Assembly (NCBI GenBank): GCA_965657505.1
Contig: CBFHON010000007.1
Span: 50,724 to 114,723 of the forward strand
Direction: 5' to 3'
Source of the DNA: TMED109 sp002171375
GTDB taxonomy: Bacteria; Pseudomonadota; Alphaproteobacteria; TMED109
Length of the DNA: 64,000 bases
A model generated the notes under the pieces. The model had not been told where the DNA came from and did not search any database. It saw nothing but the letters and a program-made list of their open reading frames with translations. The translations under genes and the position numbers were made by a program. Within the stretch, counting starts at the first letter, position 1. Each line of letters starts with the position of its first letter. Positions 55,467-62,861 of the stretch are shown here, in pieces.

Positions 55467-56183
55467 ATGTCTATTAAAGATATAAAAGCCCTCACTTTTG
55501 ATACTGGTGGCACAATTTTGGATTGGCATACTGGGTTTAAAAATGCTTTTGAAAAAGCTGGCAAAGAACATAATATTGAAAGAAATTGGGCTGAGATTAC
55601 TAATGAATTAAGAAGAAAATCATTAAAGAGAGTTTTAAATTTAGGTGAAAACTCACCACCTAAATATAATTTTGATGGTGGGCATAAAATAGCCTTAAAA
55701 GAAGTTATCTCAGACTATAATCTTAATGAATTTACTGAAGATAATATTCATGATATCTCCTATAGAGCTCCCCATAATTTTATAGTATGGGATGATTTCC
55801 CTGCAGCATTATCTAAATTAAAAGAAAAATTTTTATGCGTTTCTTTTACTTTACTAAGCTTTAAATTAATTATCGATACAGCAAGAAAAAATAACTTATC
55901 ATGGGATGCTGTTTTTTCTTGTGAAGGAATAGGAAAGTATAAAATACTTCCTGAAGCCTACGAAACTGCGGCGAAATGGTTACAACTTGAGCCAAGTGAA
56001 TGCGGAATGGTTGCATGCCACAACTTTGATTTAGACGCAGCAAAAAAAGTAGGGTTTAAGACTATATTTGTTAAAAGACCTTTAGAGTGGGGGGAAGCAG
56101 GACCTCCTGATCCAGAAGCTAACCCACATCATGATTTAATTGTAAATAACTTTTCTGAATTAACGGAGTCTTTGGAATGTTAG
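55467..56183 (+). CDS. HAD-superfamily hydrolase, 2-haloacid dehalogenase-like
   Basis: 238 aa. The nucleophile motif is FDTGGTILDW with Asp 12; the Lys motif is within GKYKILPEAYETA and the acidic motif is VACHNFDLDAAKKVGFKTIFVKRP, with Asn and Asp in the expected places. The overall pattern is that of type II haloacid dehalogenases, although FDTGGT replaces the usual FDAYGT and the KPDP-like segment has changed to KILP, so real dehalogenase activity is uncertain. AAGGA before the ATG; the stop overlaps the next start by seven bases. Confidence 0.82.
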   Translation: MSIKDIKALTFDTGGTILDWHTGFKNAFEKAGKEHNIERNWAEITNELRRKSLKRVLNLGENSPPKYNFDGGHKIALKEVISDYNLNEFTEDNIHDISYRAPHNFIVWDDFPAALSKLKEKFLCVSFTLLSFKLIIDTARKNNLSWDAVFSCEGIGKYKILPEAYETAAKWLQLEPSECGMVACHNFDLDAAKKVGFKTIFVKRPLEWGEAGPPDPEANPHHDLIVNNFSELTESLEC

Positions 56184-57190
56184 ATATTAGTTCACATATT
56201 AACACACAAATATTTTTAAAGACCTCACCAAAAGATAAATTAAATGAAAATAATTTTGAACTTAAAGAATCGAAACTTGAAGATATAGATAATAATCAAG
56301 TTTTAATTGAAGTTATGTATATATCTATTGATGCTGCAAATAGAGCATGGATGCAAGGTAGAACATATAGAAGCCAGATTCTTCCAGGTGATGTAATGGG
56401 AGGATATGCTTTAGGTAAAGTTATTGATTCTAAAAGTAATAAATTCAAAGTTGATGATTATGTTGAGGGAGACTTAGGATGGCAGAATTATGCCATTAGA
56501 AATGAGAATGAATTAATTAAAACTAGAATAAAATCTTCTGAAAACCTTCATATGAGTGTGCTGGGAATTACCGGAAAAACTGCATATTTTGGATTAGAGC
56601 TGGCAAATCTTAAGGCAGGAGAGACAGTATTAATATCTGCAGCCGCTGGTGCCGTTGGAAATGTAGCAGGACAAATAGCAAAAATTCATGGATGTAAGGT
56701 AATAGGAATAACTAGTTCTGATGATAAAGCAAAATGGCTAATAGATGAATTAGGTTTTGATGGTGTAGTAAACTATAAAAATGATAATTTTGTTAAAGAC
56801 TTAAGAAAAATTTGTCCTGAAAAAGTTGATGTATATTTTGATAATGTAGGAGGTCCAATATTTGAGTCAGTATTATTTGCTATGAATAATTTTGGTAGAA
56901 TTATATGTTGTGGGGCAGTTTCTCAATATGATCAAGCAGCTCCTCAAAATGGTCCGAGAGGCGTTCCAGGTTTAATAGTTACAAAAAGGCTTAGCCTAAA
57001 AGGTTTTATAGTAATGGACTTTGAAGATAAAAAGCATGAAGCAGAAAACAAACTTATGGAATGGATAGATAAAAAGCAAATTAAACCTGCTGAAGATATA
57101 ATTAATGGATTAGAAAATACACCAAAAGCTTTAATAGGTCTGCTAAATGGAGAAAATAAAGGTAAAAGAATGGTTAAAATTATAAAATAG
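56177..57190 (+). CDS. NADP-dependent zinc-less MDR oxidoreductase (CurA/PTGR-like)
   Basis: 337 aa medium-chain reductase. MYISIDAANRAWM and LPGDVMGGYALGKVI in the N-terminal domain, the cofactor loop SAAAGAVGNVAGQIAKIHGCKVIGITSSDDK, and the segment VDVYFDNVGGPIFESVL identify the group that reduces the double bond of alpha,beta-unsaturated ketones or aldehydes with NADPH. No zinc ligands are seen. It is translationally coupled to the HAD gene. Physiological substrate not known. Confidence 0.87.
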   Translation: MLDISSHINTQIFLKTSPKDKLNENNFELKESKLEDIDNNQVLIEVMYISIDAANRAWMQGRTYRSQILPGDVMGGYALGKVIDSKSNKFKVDDYVEGDLGWQNYAIRNENELIKTRIKSSENLHMSVLGITGKTAYFGLELANLKAGETVLISAAAGAVGNVAGQIAKIHGCKVIGITSSDDKAKWLIDELGFDGVVNYKNDNFVKDLRKICPEKVDVYFDNVGGPIFESVLFAMNNFGRIICCGAVSQYDQAAPQNGPRGVPGLIVTKRLSLKGFIVMDFEDKKHEAENKLMEWIDKKQIKPAEDIINGLENTPKALIGLLNGENKGKRMVKIIK

Positions 57191-57202
57191 GAAATATATA
57201 AT

Positions 57203-58216
57203 ATGAATTCTAATGAAGAATGGTTATTAACGAATAAAGAAGAAGCCATAGAACCAAATTTACCAATATGTGATCCTCATCATCATTTATGGGATTTTAA
57301 TAAAACTTATATTGAAGAGAAATATCTTCTTCCAGATATACTTAAAGATACAAATTCAGGCCATAATATAGTCTCTACTGTTTTTATTGAATGTGGAGCG
57401 ATGTATAACCCTGAACATTCTATTGAAGAACAAGTCATTAATGAAACTGAATTTGTAAATGGTATTGCCGCTATGAGTAACTCGGGACTATATGGTAAAA
57501 CTAAAATAGCTGAGGGAATTGTTGGTAGTGCTCCCCTTTTATTAGGAGATAAAGTTGCAAATATTTTAGATAAGCATATCAGTGTAGCTCCAAAAAGATT
57601 TAAAGGCATTAGATCGCAAGCTGCAATGCATCCTGATGGCACAATTCCTAGTACTAGAGCTAGACCTATAGAAGGAGTTTATATTAATGATATGTTTCAC
57701 CAAGGTTTTTCACATCTGGAAGCTAGAAATCTCTCATTTGAAGCTTGGTGTTATCATCCACAGTTACCCCAACTAATTAAATTAGCTAATAAATTTCCTA
57801 ATACTTCTATAATACTAAATCATTTCGGCGGACCACTAGGTATTGGTTCTTTTGTTAATAAAGAGGAAGAGACATATTCTTTTTGGGAGAAGCAAATTAC
57901 TGAATTATCAAAATGCGAAAATGTAACAGCCAAACTTGGAGGAATTGCTATGGAAATTAATGGCTTTAATTGGCATAAAAATAAGATAGCTCCATCTGGT
58001 CAAGATTTAATTAATAGAACGAAACGATATTACGAGAAAACTATAGAAGTCTTTGGAGTAGATAGATGTATGTTTGAGTCAAATTTTCCAGTAGATAAAA
58101 TTAGTTGTAGTTATGTAAATTTATGGAATAGCTTTAAATTACTTACAAAAGATTATTCTACAAATGAAAGAGCTAAACTTTTTCATGATAATGCAAATAG
58201 AATTTATAAACTATAA
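57203..58216 (+). CDS. Amidohydrolase family 2 (TIM-barrel metal-dependent hydrolase)
   Basis: 337 aa. The N-terminal metal motif CDPHHHLWDF (H26-H28) and the C-terminal MFESNFPVDK with a catalytic Asp are hallmarks of PF04909 (2-pyrone-4,6-dicarboxylate lactonase, L-fuconolactonase and related decarboxylases). The intervening SIILNHFGGP carries the third His. Lactone hydrolysis or decarboxylation is the likely chemistry; the enolase-superfamily gene 18 kb upstream would fit a sugar-acid or lactone pathway (inference). AGGAAATATATAAT precedes the ATG. Confidence 0.85.
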   Translation: MNSNEEWLLTNKEEAIEPNLPICDPHHHLWDFNKTYIEEKYLLPDILKDTNSGHNIVSTVFIECGAMYNPEHSIEEQVINETEFVNGIAAMSNSGLYGKTKIAEGIVGSAPLLLGDKVANILDKHISVAPKRFKGIRSQAAMHPDGTIPSTRARPIEGVYINDMFHQGFSHLEARNLSFEAWCYHPQLPQLIKLANKFPNTSIILNHFGGPLGIGSFVNKEEETYSFWEKQITELSKCENVTAKLGGIAMEINGFNWHKNKIAPSGQDLINRTKRYYEKTIEVFGVDRCMFESNFPVDKISCSYVNLWNSFKLLTKDYSTNERAKLFHDNANRIYKL

Positions 58217-58219
58217 TTT

Positions 58220-59197
58220 ATGAGTAACCATAAATATAATGCTATTCAATGTAAGAGTTTTGGTCCTATTGATAACCTAAATTTTACAAAATTTGATTCT
58301 CTACCAATTAATAATAATGAAGTGAGAATTGAAGTTAAAGGATGTGGTGTCAATTTTCCAGATAAACTTATGGTAGAAGGGAAATATCAATTAAAACCTT
58401 CTCTTCCATTTATTCCAGGTATGGAATTATCGGGAACTATTTCAGAATCAAATAATAATAATTATCCTACTGGAACAAAAGTAATGTGCCAAATGCGTTA
58501 TGGAGCATATTCTGAAGAAGTAATAGCAAATGTTAATGATTTAAAGGTATTTCCTAAGAATTTTTCTTTTGAAGAAGCGGCTGGTTTTAGTGTTGCATCA
58601 CAAACAGCCTATGTATCATTGGTAGAAAGAGCAAATATAATAAAAGGTCAAACAATTTTAATATTAGGTGCTACTGGAGGAGTTGGACTTGCCGCAGTTC
58701 AATTAGCTAATGCTATAGGTGCTATAGTTATTGCTGCTTGTAGCACTAAAATAAAGCAAAAAGAAGTTATTAAAGCGGGTGCTCAATATGCGATTGGATA
58801 TAAAGATTTGATTAATAATGTTAAAGAAATAACAAATCAAGATGGTGTTGATATTGTTTATGATCCTGTCGGAGGAGAATATTTTTTAAAATCTTTAAAA
58901 GCAATTAAATGGGGTGGTAAGTTATTAGTCATTGGATTTGCAAGTGGAATAATCCCTTCTCTTCCAGTTAATATTGCTCTAATAAAGGGTATATCTATAC
59001 TTGGTGTAAGAGCAGGAGAATACTATAGGAAATACCCAAAACTAAAAAAACCTGCTATGAAAAAATTATTAAGTATAGCTAATAAAGGATTGATTACACC
59101 AGTAATATACGACTCTATAAAACTTAAAGATGCTATAAAAGCACTTAAAAAAATAGAAAATCGAGAAGTTATTGGAAGATTAATACTAAAACCCTGA
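58220..59197 (+). CDS. Zinc-less MDR oxidoreductase, NADPH:quinone reductase-like
   Basis: 325 aa quinone oxidoreductase-type protein. NFPDKLMVEGKYQLKPSLPFIPGMELSG at the N-terminus, the cofactor loop LILGATGGVGLAAVQLANAIGA and VDIVYDPVGGEYF are typical. Homologues often appear with acyl-CoA degradation genes as acryloyl- or crotonyl-type reductases. It begins four bases after the amidohydrolase stop with no evident Shine-Dalgarno sequence, which suggests translational coupling. It converges with the RraA-like gene, only five bases apart. Confidence 0.87.
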   Translation: MSNHKYNAIQCKSFGPIDNLNFTKFDSLPINNNEVRIEVKGCGVNFPDKLMVEGKYQLKPSLPFIPGMELSGTISESNNNNYPTGTKVMCQMRYGAYSEEVIANVNDLKVFPKNFSFEEAAGFSVASQTAYVSLVERANIIKGQTILILGATGGVGLAAVQLANAIGAIVIAACSTKIKQKEVIKAGAQYAIGYKDLINNVKEITNQDGVDIVYDPVGGEYFLKSLKAIKWGGKLLVIGFASGIIPSLPVNIALIKGISILGVRAGEYYRKYPKLKKPAMKKLLSIANKGLITPVIYDSIKLKDAIKALKKIENREVIGRLILKP

Positions 59198-59202
59198 TAT
59201 TT

Positions 59203-59892
59203 TTAATGTATTTCATCCGCATTTTTCATAGCAGATAATAATTTATCAATAGTAAAATCGGGAGATCGAGCTGCTTCTAATATAATAGATTCTTTATCCA
59301 TTTGTTTTTCGATAATATTAGGTAATATTTTAATGACTTCTTTAGGTATGATGACAGCGCCATGCTTATCGAAATGAACTATATCTAAATCGTTTGCTTG
59401 CATTCCATATATATTAACCTCTGAAGCGAATTCTAGAACCTGCGTAAAAGCATGGCTAGGACCTATTGAACCTGCTAAAGCAGAAAAGCCATTTGCCCAT
59501 TGGTCTAAGTCTCTAATTACTCCATTAGTGACTAATCCTTTAACACCTAATCCTAAATGAATTGCACTATTTACTTCTCCCCAAAATGCGCCAAAGCCCT
59601 CTGGATTATCTGTATCTTCTATTAAGACTATAGAAGGCTTGGGTTCTTCTGAAATATATTTATAATAAGAAGTTCTAATTTCTTTAGCATTATCCAAGGG
59701 TTTATTTTTTCCACCTATTTTTGCTGTTTTTACGTAACCACAAACTGAACCATGAATACCTACTGGAACTAAAGGTTTAGAAGTAAAACCAACAGTTCTT
59801 CTTTCTGGAGCAGCAATATCAAGCGCATTACAAATTGTAGGAGTATCCCATGCTTGAAGTTTGATTAAATCACTTATTTTAAGTTCTGACAT
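59203..59892 (-). CDS. RraA-like family protein (HMG/CHA aldolase type)
   Basis: 229 aa. The core GEVNSAIHLGLGVKGLVTNGVIRDLD (about 104-129) matches the RraA/class II aldolase motif, with the Arg-Asp pair (R127-D128) that binds substrate and metal in 4-hydroxy-4-methyl-2-oxoglutarate/4-carboxy-4-hydroxy-2-oxoadipate aldolases; HFDKHGAVIIP near 170-180 is also conserved. Two possible functions follow from the family: a pyruvate-releasing aldolase of aromatic-acid catabolism, or an RNase E inhibitor-like role. The catabolic surroundings favour the aldolase. Asn replaces the usual Asp in the DGxxRD motif. Confidence 0.82.
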   Translation of the reverse strand: MSELKISDLIKLQAWDTPTICNALDIAAPERRTVGFTSKPLVPVGIHGSVCGYVKTAKIGGKNKPLDNAKEIRTSYYKYISEEPKPSIVLIEDTDNPEGFGAFWGEVNSAIHLGLGVKGLVTNGVIRDLDQWANGFSALAGSIGPSHAFTQVLEFASEVNIYGMQANDLDIVHFDKHGAVIIPKEVIKILPNIIEKQMDKESIILEAARSPDFTIDKLLSAMKNADEIH

Positions 59893-59944
59893 ATCATTAC
59901 CTTTTCAAAATATAATAACAAAATAAGTATATATAAAATTTAAC

Positions 59945-59978
59945 AAAAAAAAAAGGAGACAATTTCTTGTCTCCTTTT
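59945..59978 (-). terminator. Rho-independent terminator after the proximal porin gene
   Basis: A perfect 12-bp stem (AAAAGGAGACAA with its complement, 59951-59962 and 59967-59978) encloses a four-base loop that reads GAAA in the minus-strand RNA, followed by ten T on the minus strand (59954-59945). It would end transcription from the porin at 60083. Confidence 0.9.
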
Positions 59979-59993
59979 CAATCAATTATAACA

Positions 59994-60005
59994 TTCTTTG
60001 GAGGA
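59994..60005 (-). repeat. Porin 3'-UTR loop motif, copy 1
   Basis: TCCTCCAAAGAA on the minus strand, in the loop of the 10-bp hairpin. Copies 2 (60041-60052) and 3 (61371-61382) are identical over these 12 bases. Confidence 0.9.
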
Positions 60006-60040
60006 AAAAAATAATTGATTATTAATGATCTAATATTTAG

Positions 60041-60052
60041 TTCTTTGGAGGA
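60041..60052 (-). repeat. Porin 3'-UTR loop motif, copy 2
   Basis: Second identical copy, in the loop of a 7-bp AT hairpin 30 bases after the porin stop. It shares 15 bases with copy 3 (GTATCCTCCAAAGAA on the minus strand). Confidence 0.9.
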
Positions 60053-60082
60053 TACAAAATATTTGACCAAAAATTACTTAAT

Positions 60083-61165
60083 TTAAAACCCTAATGAAAT
60101 TCCTGCCATTAAGATTTGAGGATCAACCTCTGTAGTTGCATGGTCACCGTCTGAATGGTCAACATTATCTAGTTGAACCCAAGAATTGACTCCGCCACCC
60201 AGATCATATCCTAAACCAAAATATGTCATAGTATCTTCCATAACATTTGAGGAAGCGCCTCCAGCAACTTTCTCTTGATGAGCATAACCTGCACCTACAG
60301 TAATATTTCCCATAGCATATTCCATGGCCACAGTATAACCTGCATCAGATGCTTTGTTCACTTGTCCTACGCTTCCAAAGCTTTCACCATGATCGTATGC
60401 ATGAAAACCTAATGTGATATTGCCCATAGTGGCTTTAATTCCACCTGTTACTACAGACAAATCGTTATTTGTTGCACCAGCTGTACTTATGCCATTACCT
60501 GTAATGCTTGCTATACCAGCTACATAAGAAATACCTTCCATTTCACCTTCATATGATACAGCTACATGAGTAGTTTCTCCATGAACAGAAGATTCAGTTG
60601 ATTGTGTTCGTGCGTTAGATGTAGAAGCATTAAACTCTAAACTAGGAGTATAGGTAACCTGAACAGCAAAACCATTAACCACTGGAAGTGCATAATTAAC
60701 TCTACTTGAGTTTTGCGCATAATATACTTCAGCAAAACCTGTATCAGAAGTAGCTAGGACTCCTGAATCAAACATTGCAAAATAATAGCCATCGTGTCCA
60801 TCTCCTGGTACCATAGCTCCAACTCTTGGAACTATATTTGTAGCCGCATCTCCAGTCTGGCCGATTGTCATAGTTCCCATATCAGTTTGAATGTACATTG
60901 AATTAGATGTTGGTAAGTAATTATCTCCGCTACCTGCTAAAAGAGGGTCAACACTAACTGCAAATGAACCACCTATAGTCCAACCGTTATCAGTTGTTGT
61001 GTCAGCAGAAAAAGCAAATCTACTAAATTTATCAGTTACACCACCATCAATATCATCACCCATACCAATAATGTGTTGCATAAAACCACTAATTTTTGCA
61101 TCAGCTTTTGCGACACCAGTAAAAGTAAAGGCTGCAATAACTATACTTAATAATACTTTAATCAT
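60083..61165 (-). CDS. Outer-membrane porin, proximal paralogue
   Basis: 360 aa general-diffusion-type porin. A signal peptide ends after VAKA (residue 21); the mature protein starts DAKISGFMQHIIGMG and ends in the aromatic C-terminal signature AGISLGF recognised by BamA. Alternating beta-strand patterns and many Gly/Asn/Asp turns fill the rest. It is clearly paralogous to the next gene: both contain TTTDNGWT, the AMGNITVGAGYAHQE-type strand and HSDGDHATTE before the end. AAGGAG precedes the ATG. The untranslated regions carry matching hairpins on both sides. The permeant solute is unknown. Confidence 0.9.
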   Translation of the reverse strand: MIKVLLSIVIAAFTFTGVAKADAKISGFMQHIIGMGDDIDGGVTDKFSRFAFSADTTTDNGWTIGGSFAVSVDPLLAGSGDNYLPTSNSMYIQTDMGTMTIGQTGDAATNIVPRVGAMVPGDGHDGYYFAMFDSGVLATSDTGFAEVYYAQNSSRVNYALPVVNGFAVQVTYTPSLEFNASTSNARTQSTESSVHGETTHVAVSYEGEMEGISYVAGIASITGNGISTAGATNNDLSVVTGGIKATMGNITLGFHAYDHGESFGSVGQVNKASDAGYTVAMEYAMGNITVGAGYAHQEKVAGGASSNVMEDTMTYFGLGYDLGGGVNSWVQLDNVDHSDGDHATTEVDPQILMAGISLGF

Positions 61166-61185
61166 AATATCTCCTTAATATTTAT

Positions 61186-61203
61186 TGTTGCACTATTACA
61201 ACA
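61186..61203 (-). promoter_or_regulatory. 5'-UTR hairpin of the proximal porin
   Basis: Minus-strand sequence TGTTGTAATAGTGCAACA, 20 bases before the ATG. It folds with five Watson-Crick pairs plus one U-G pair around a six-base loop. The matching element before the other porin has C-G at the U-G position, so pairing is kept in the mRNA. Such hairpins can protect mRNA ends or regulate ribosome access; an operator role is the alternative. Confidence 0.6.
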
Positions 61204-61270
61204 TTTAATAAGAATTTAGATTATTTAATAAATATAAAAAGCATAAATAATTGATAATAAAACAGAGTAT

Positions 61271-61276
61271 ATTATA
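61271..61276 (-). promoter_or_regulatory. Candidate -10 box for the proximal porin
   Basis: TATAAT on the minus strand about 105 bases before the start codon. No convincing -35 hexamer is found at the right distance, so this is tentative. It would give a long leader containing the hairpin at 61186-61203. Confidence 0.25.
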
Positions 61277-61317
61277 GTCTTTTGTTGTACCTAAATAATT
61301 GACAATAATCTATTTGT

Positions 61318-61350
61318 AAAAAAAAAGAGGCAGCTATTAAACTGCCTCTT
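61318..61350 (-). terminator. Rho-independent terminator after the distal porin gene
   Basis: A 9-bp stem (AAGAGGCAG at 61325-61333 with its complement at 61342-61350) and eight-base loop, followed by nine T on the minus strand. It separates the two porin genes, so each has its own transcript end. Confidence 0.88.
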
Positions 61351-61370
61351 ATATTAATATTAACCTTGCG

Positions 61371-61382
61371 TTCTTTGGAGGA
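61371..61382 (-). repeat. Porin 3'-UTR loop motif, copy 3
   Basis: Identical 12-base copy behind the distal porin, placed in a hairpin loop. Confidence 0.9.
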
Positions 61383-61417
61383 TACTCAAAATTAACTATT
61401 AATAATTTTTTAAAGCA

Positions 61418-62545
61418 TTAGAAGCCTAAAGATATACCAGCAAATAATACTTGTGGATCTGCTTCAGTAGTTGCGTGATCACCATCAGAATGGTTCATAT
61501 TATTTAATTGAATGTAAGTATTTACTCCTCCACCCATATTATAACCAATCCCTACATATGTAAGAGTATCTTCACGAACATTTCCTGCGTCTGCTGCTGT
61601 AAGTGTAGTAGCTCTTGCTTGTGCTCTCGTTCCTCTTACTAACTCTTGGTGAGCGTATCCAGCACCTACAGTTATGCTGCCCATTGCATATTCAGATGCA
61701 AATGTATAACCAGAATGCTTTGCTTTTACAGCATCACCTGCAGAACCAAAACTATCTTGGTTATCAAACACATGTGCACCGAAAGAAATATTACCCATAG
61801 TTACTTTAAGACCAGCAGTCATAGATGCTAAATCATTATTATTACAAGTATTATCATCTCTACATGCAGAACTTTGTGAATTACCATTTATAGTTGCTGC
61901 ACCAATAGTATATGATATGCCATCCATTTCTGCTGAATAAGATATAGCTAAATGAGCAGTTTCACCATGATCTGGAGATTCATCATTAGCTGACCTTGCT
62001 ACTCCATCTGCAGAATTAAATTCCATAGCTGGCGTATAAGTTCCTGCTACGTTAAAACCGTTAATAGATGGACTTTGAACTGTAATACTAGAATTTGACA
62101 TAGCATAATAAGCTTCTGATAATGGCACACCATGACTAGCTAACATTCCTGTATCAAAAAGGAATTGATATCCTCCATCATGTCCAGCACCAGGAACCAT
62201 AACACCAATCCTAGGTACTAGTAAACTAGCAGCATTTGCAGTATTACCAACTGTAATAGTAGCTGCACCTGTTTGAACATACATTTGATTAGATGTAGGA
62301 CCATAAGCTGCACCTGAACTAAGTAAACTAAACTCCATAGCCATTGAACCACCAACAGTCCAACCATTATCTGTAGTAGTATCAGCAGCAAAACCAAATC
62401 TTGTAAACTTCTCAGTAACACCACCATCAACTTCATCGCCCATACCAACTATTTGCTGCATAAATCCAGAAACTTTTACATCAGCATGTGCTGTACTTAA
62501 TATTAAAAATGAAAATAAAGATACTATACTTAATACTTTTTTCAT
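61418..62545 (-). CDS. Outer-membrane porin, distal paralogue
   Basis: 375 aa porin with a signal peptide ending after AHA (residue 21), mature start DVKVSGFMQQIVGMGDEVDGG and C-terminal AGISLGF. It is closely similar to the neighbouring porin along its whole length, differing mainly by insertions in loops, including a Cys-containing loop (SSACRDDNTCNNND, about residue 224-237) that could form a disulfide and that the paralogue lacks. A strong GGGAGG ribosome binding site precedes the ATG. It has its own 5' hairpin and its own terminator. Confidence 0.9.
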   Translation of the reverse strand: MKKVLSIVSLFSFLILSTAHADVKVSGFMQQIVGMGDEVDGGVTEKFTRFGFAADTTTDNGWTVGGSMAMEFSLLSSGAAYGPTSNQMYVQTGAATITVGNTANAASLLVPRIGVMVPGAGHDGGYQFLFDTGMLASHGVPLSEAYYAMSNSSITVQSPSINGFNVAGTYTPAMEFNSADGVARSANDESPDHGETAHLAISYSAEMDGISYTIGAATINGNSQSSACRDDNTCNNNDLASMTAGLKVTMGNISFGAHVFDNQDSFGSAGDAVKAKHSGYTFASEYAMGSITVGAGYAHQELVRGTRAQARATTLTAADAGNVREDTLTYVGIGYNMGGGVNTYIQLNNMNHSDGDHATTEADPQVLFAGISLGF

Positions 62546-62861
62546 ATCTACCTCCCTGTTTATAAATGTTGCTTAAATGCAACAAATCAATAATTAGTTA
62601 CATTAATGATACAAAAAGAGGCGATTTAAAAGATTAAATATATGGCATAAAGTACTATAAAAAATATTTAGTAATTATATAGATATAAATTATAACTGAT
62701 TTTTTGTCATAAAATTATACTTAAAATTAACATGTAAAAAGCATAATAAATACTTTACTTTTGTATATAAATAACTATTTTAAAATATATAAATACAATA
62801 TGTATTTAATGTTAGTTAAGATGTGTTTGAATTATATTTAATAGATTTAAAGGGAATAAAT
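62546..62861. other. Divergent intergenic region between the porin and a winged-helix gene
   Basis: 316 very AT-rich bases. The porin side holds GGGAGG and the 18-base hairpin at 62567-62584. The plus-strand side must carry the promoter of the winged-helix gene; TTGTAT at 62761-62766 with AT-rich hexamers downstream is a weak candidate. No RNA gene or further ORF is convincing. The shared region suggests that the adjacent DNA-binding protein could control the porin (inference). Confidence 0.5.
62567..62584 (-). promoter_or_regulatory. 5'-UTR hairpin of the distal porin
   Basis: Minus-strand sequence TGTTGCATTTAAGCAACA: perfect 6-bp stem with a six-base loop, 21 bases before the ATG. It has the same length and position as the element before the other porin (61186-61203). 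Confidence 0.62.

Larger units (their letters stand above)
59945..60063 (-). ncRNA. Candidate 3'-UTR-derived RNA: two anti-SD-loop hairpins plus terminator
   Basis: Downstream of the proximal porin the minus-strand transcript can form two AT-rich hairpins in tandem. One has a 7-bp stem (60032-60038 with 60057-60063), the other a perfect 10-bp stem (59980-59989 with 60011-60020). Each loop shows 5'-UCCUCCAAAGAA, whose CCUCC is complementary to Shine-Dalgarno sequences. A strong terminator follows at once. Two hairpins with anti-SD loops and a terminator is the architecture of known alphaproteobacterial 'cuckoo'-type sRNAs, though the motif here is different. Transcription as a separate RNA or release by processing is inference. 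Confidence 0.55.
61318..61403 (-). ncRNA. Candidate 3'-UTR-derived RNA: one anti-SD-loop hairpin plus terminator
   Basis: After the distal porin, an 11-bp AT stem with one bulged base (61353-61363 with 61392-61403) holds a 28-base loop containing the same UCCUCCAAAGAA motif, followed directly by the terminator. The layout matches the element behind the proximal porin but with a single motif hairpin. The distance from stop codon to motif (about 35 bases) is also similar (30 in the other copy). Confidence 0.5.

Noticed and set aside
61615..61831. Two plus-strand open frames inside the distal porin gene
   Set aside because: They are antisense shadows of a Gly/Thr/Ala-rich coding sequence without ribosome binding sites or family resemblance.
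61232..62750. An 11-base match AAAAAGCATAA upstream of both porins (near 61236 and 62737)
   Set aside because: The two copies lie at very different distances from the start codons, and such A-rich matches are expected by chance in this DNA.
62823..62861. Thirteen-codon upstream extension of winged-helix paralogue A
   Set aside because: The extension has no ribosome binding site, while ATG 62862 has AAAGGG at good spacing.
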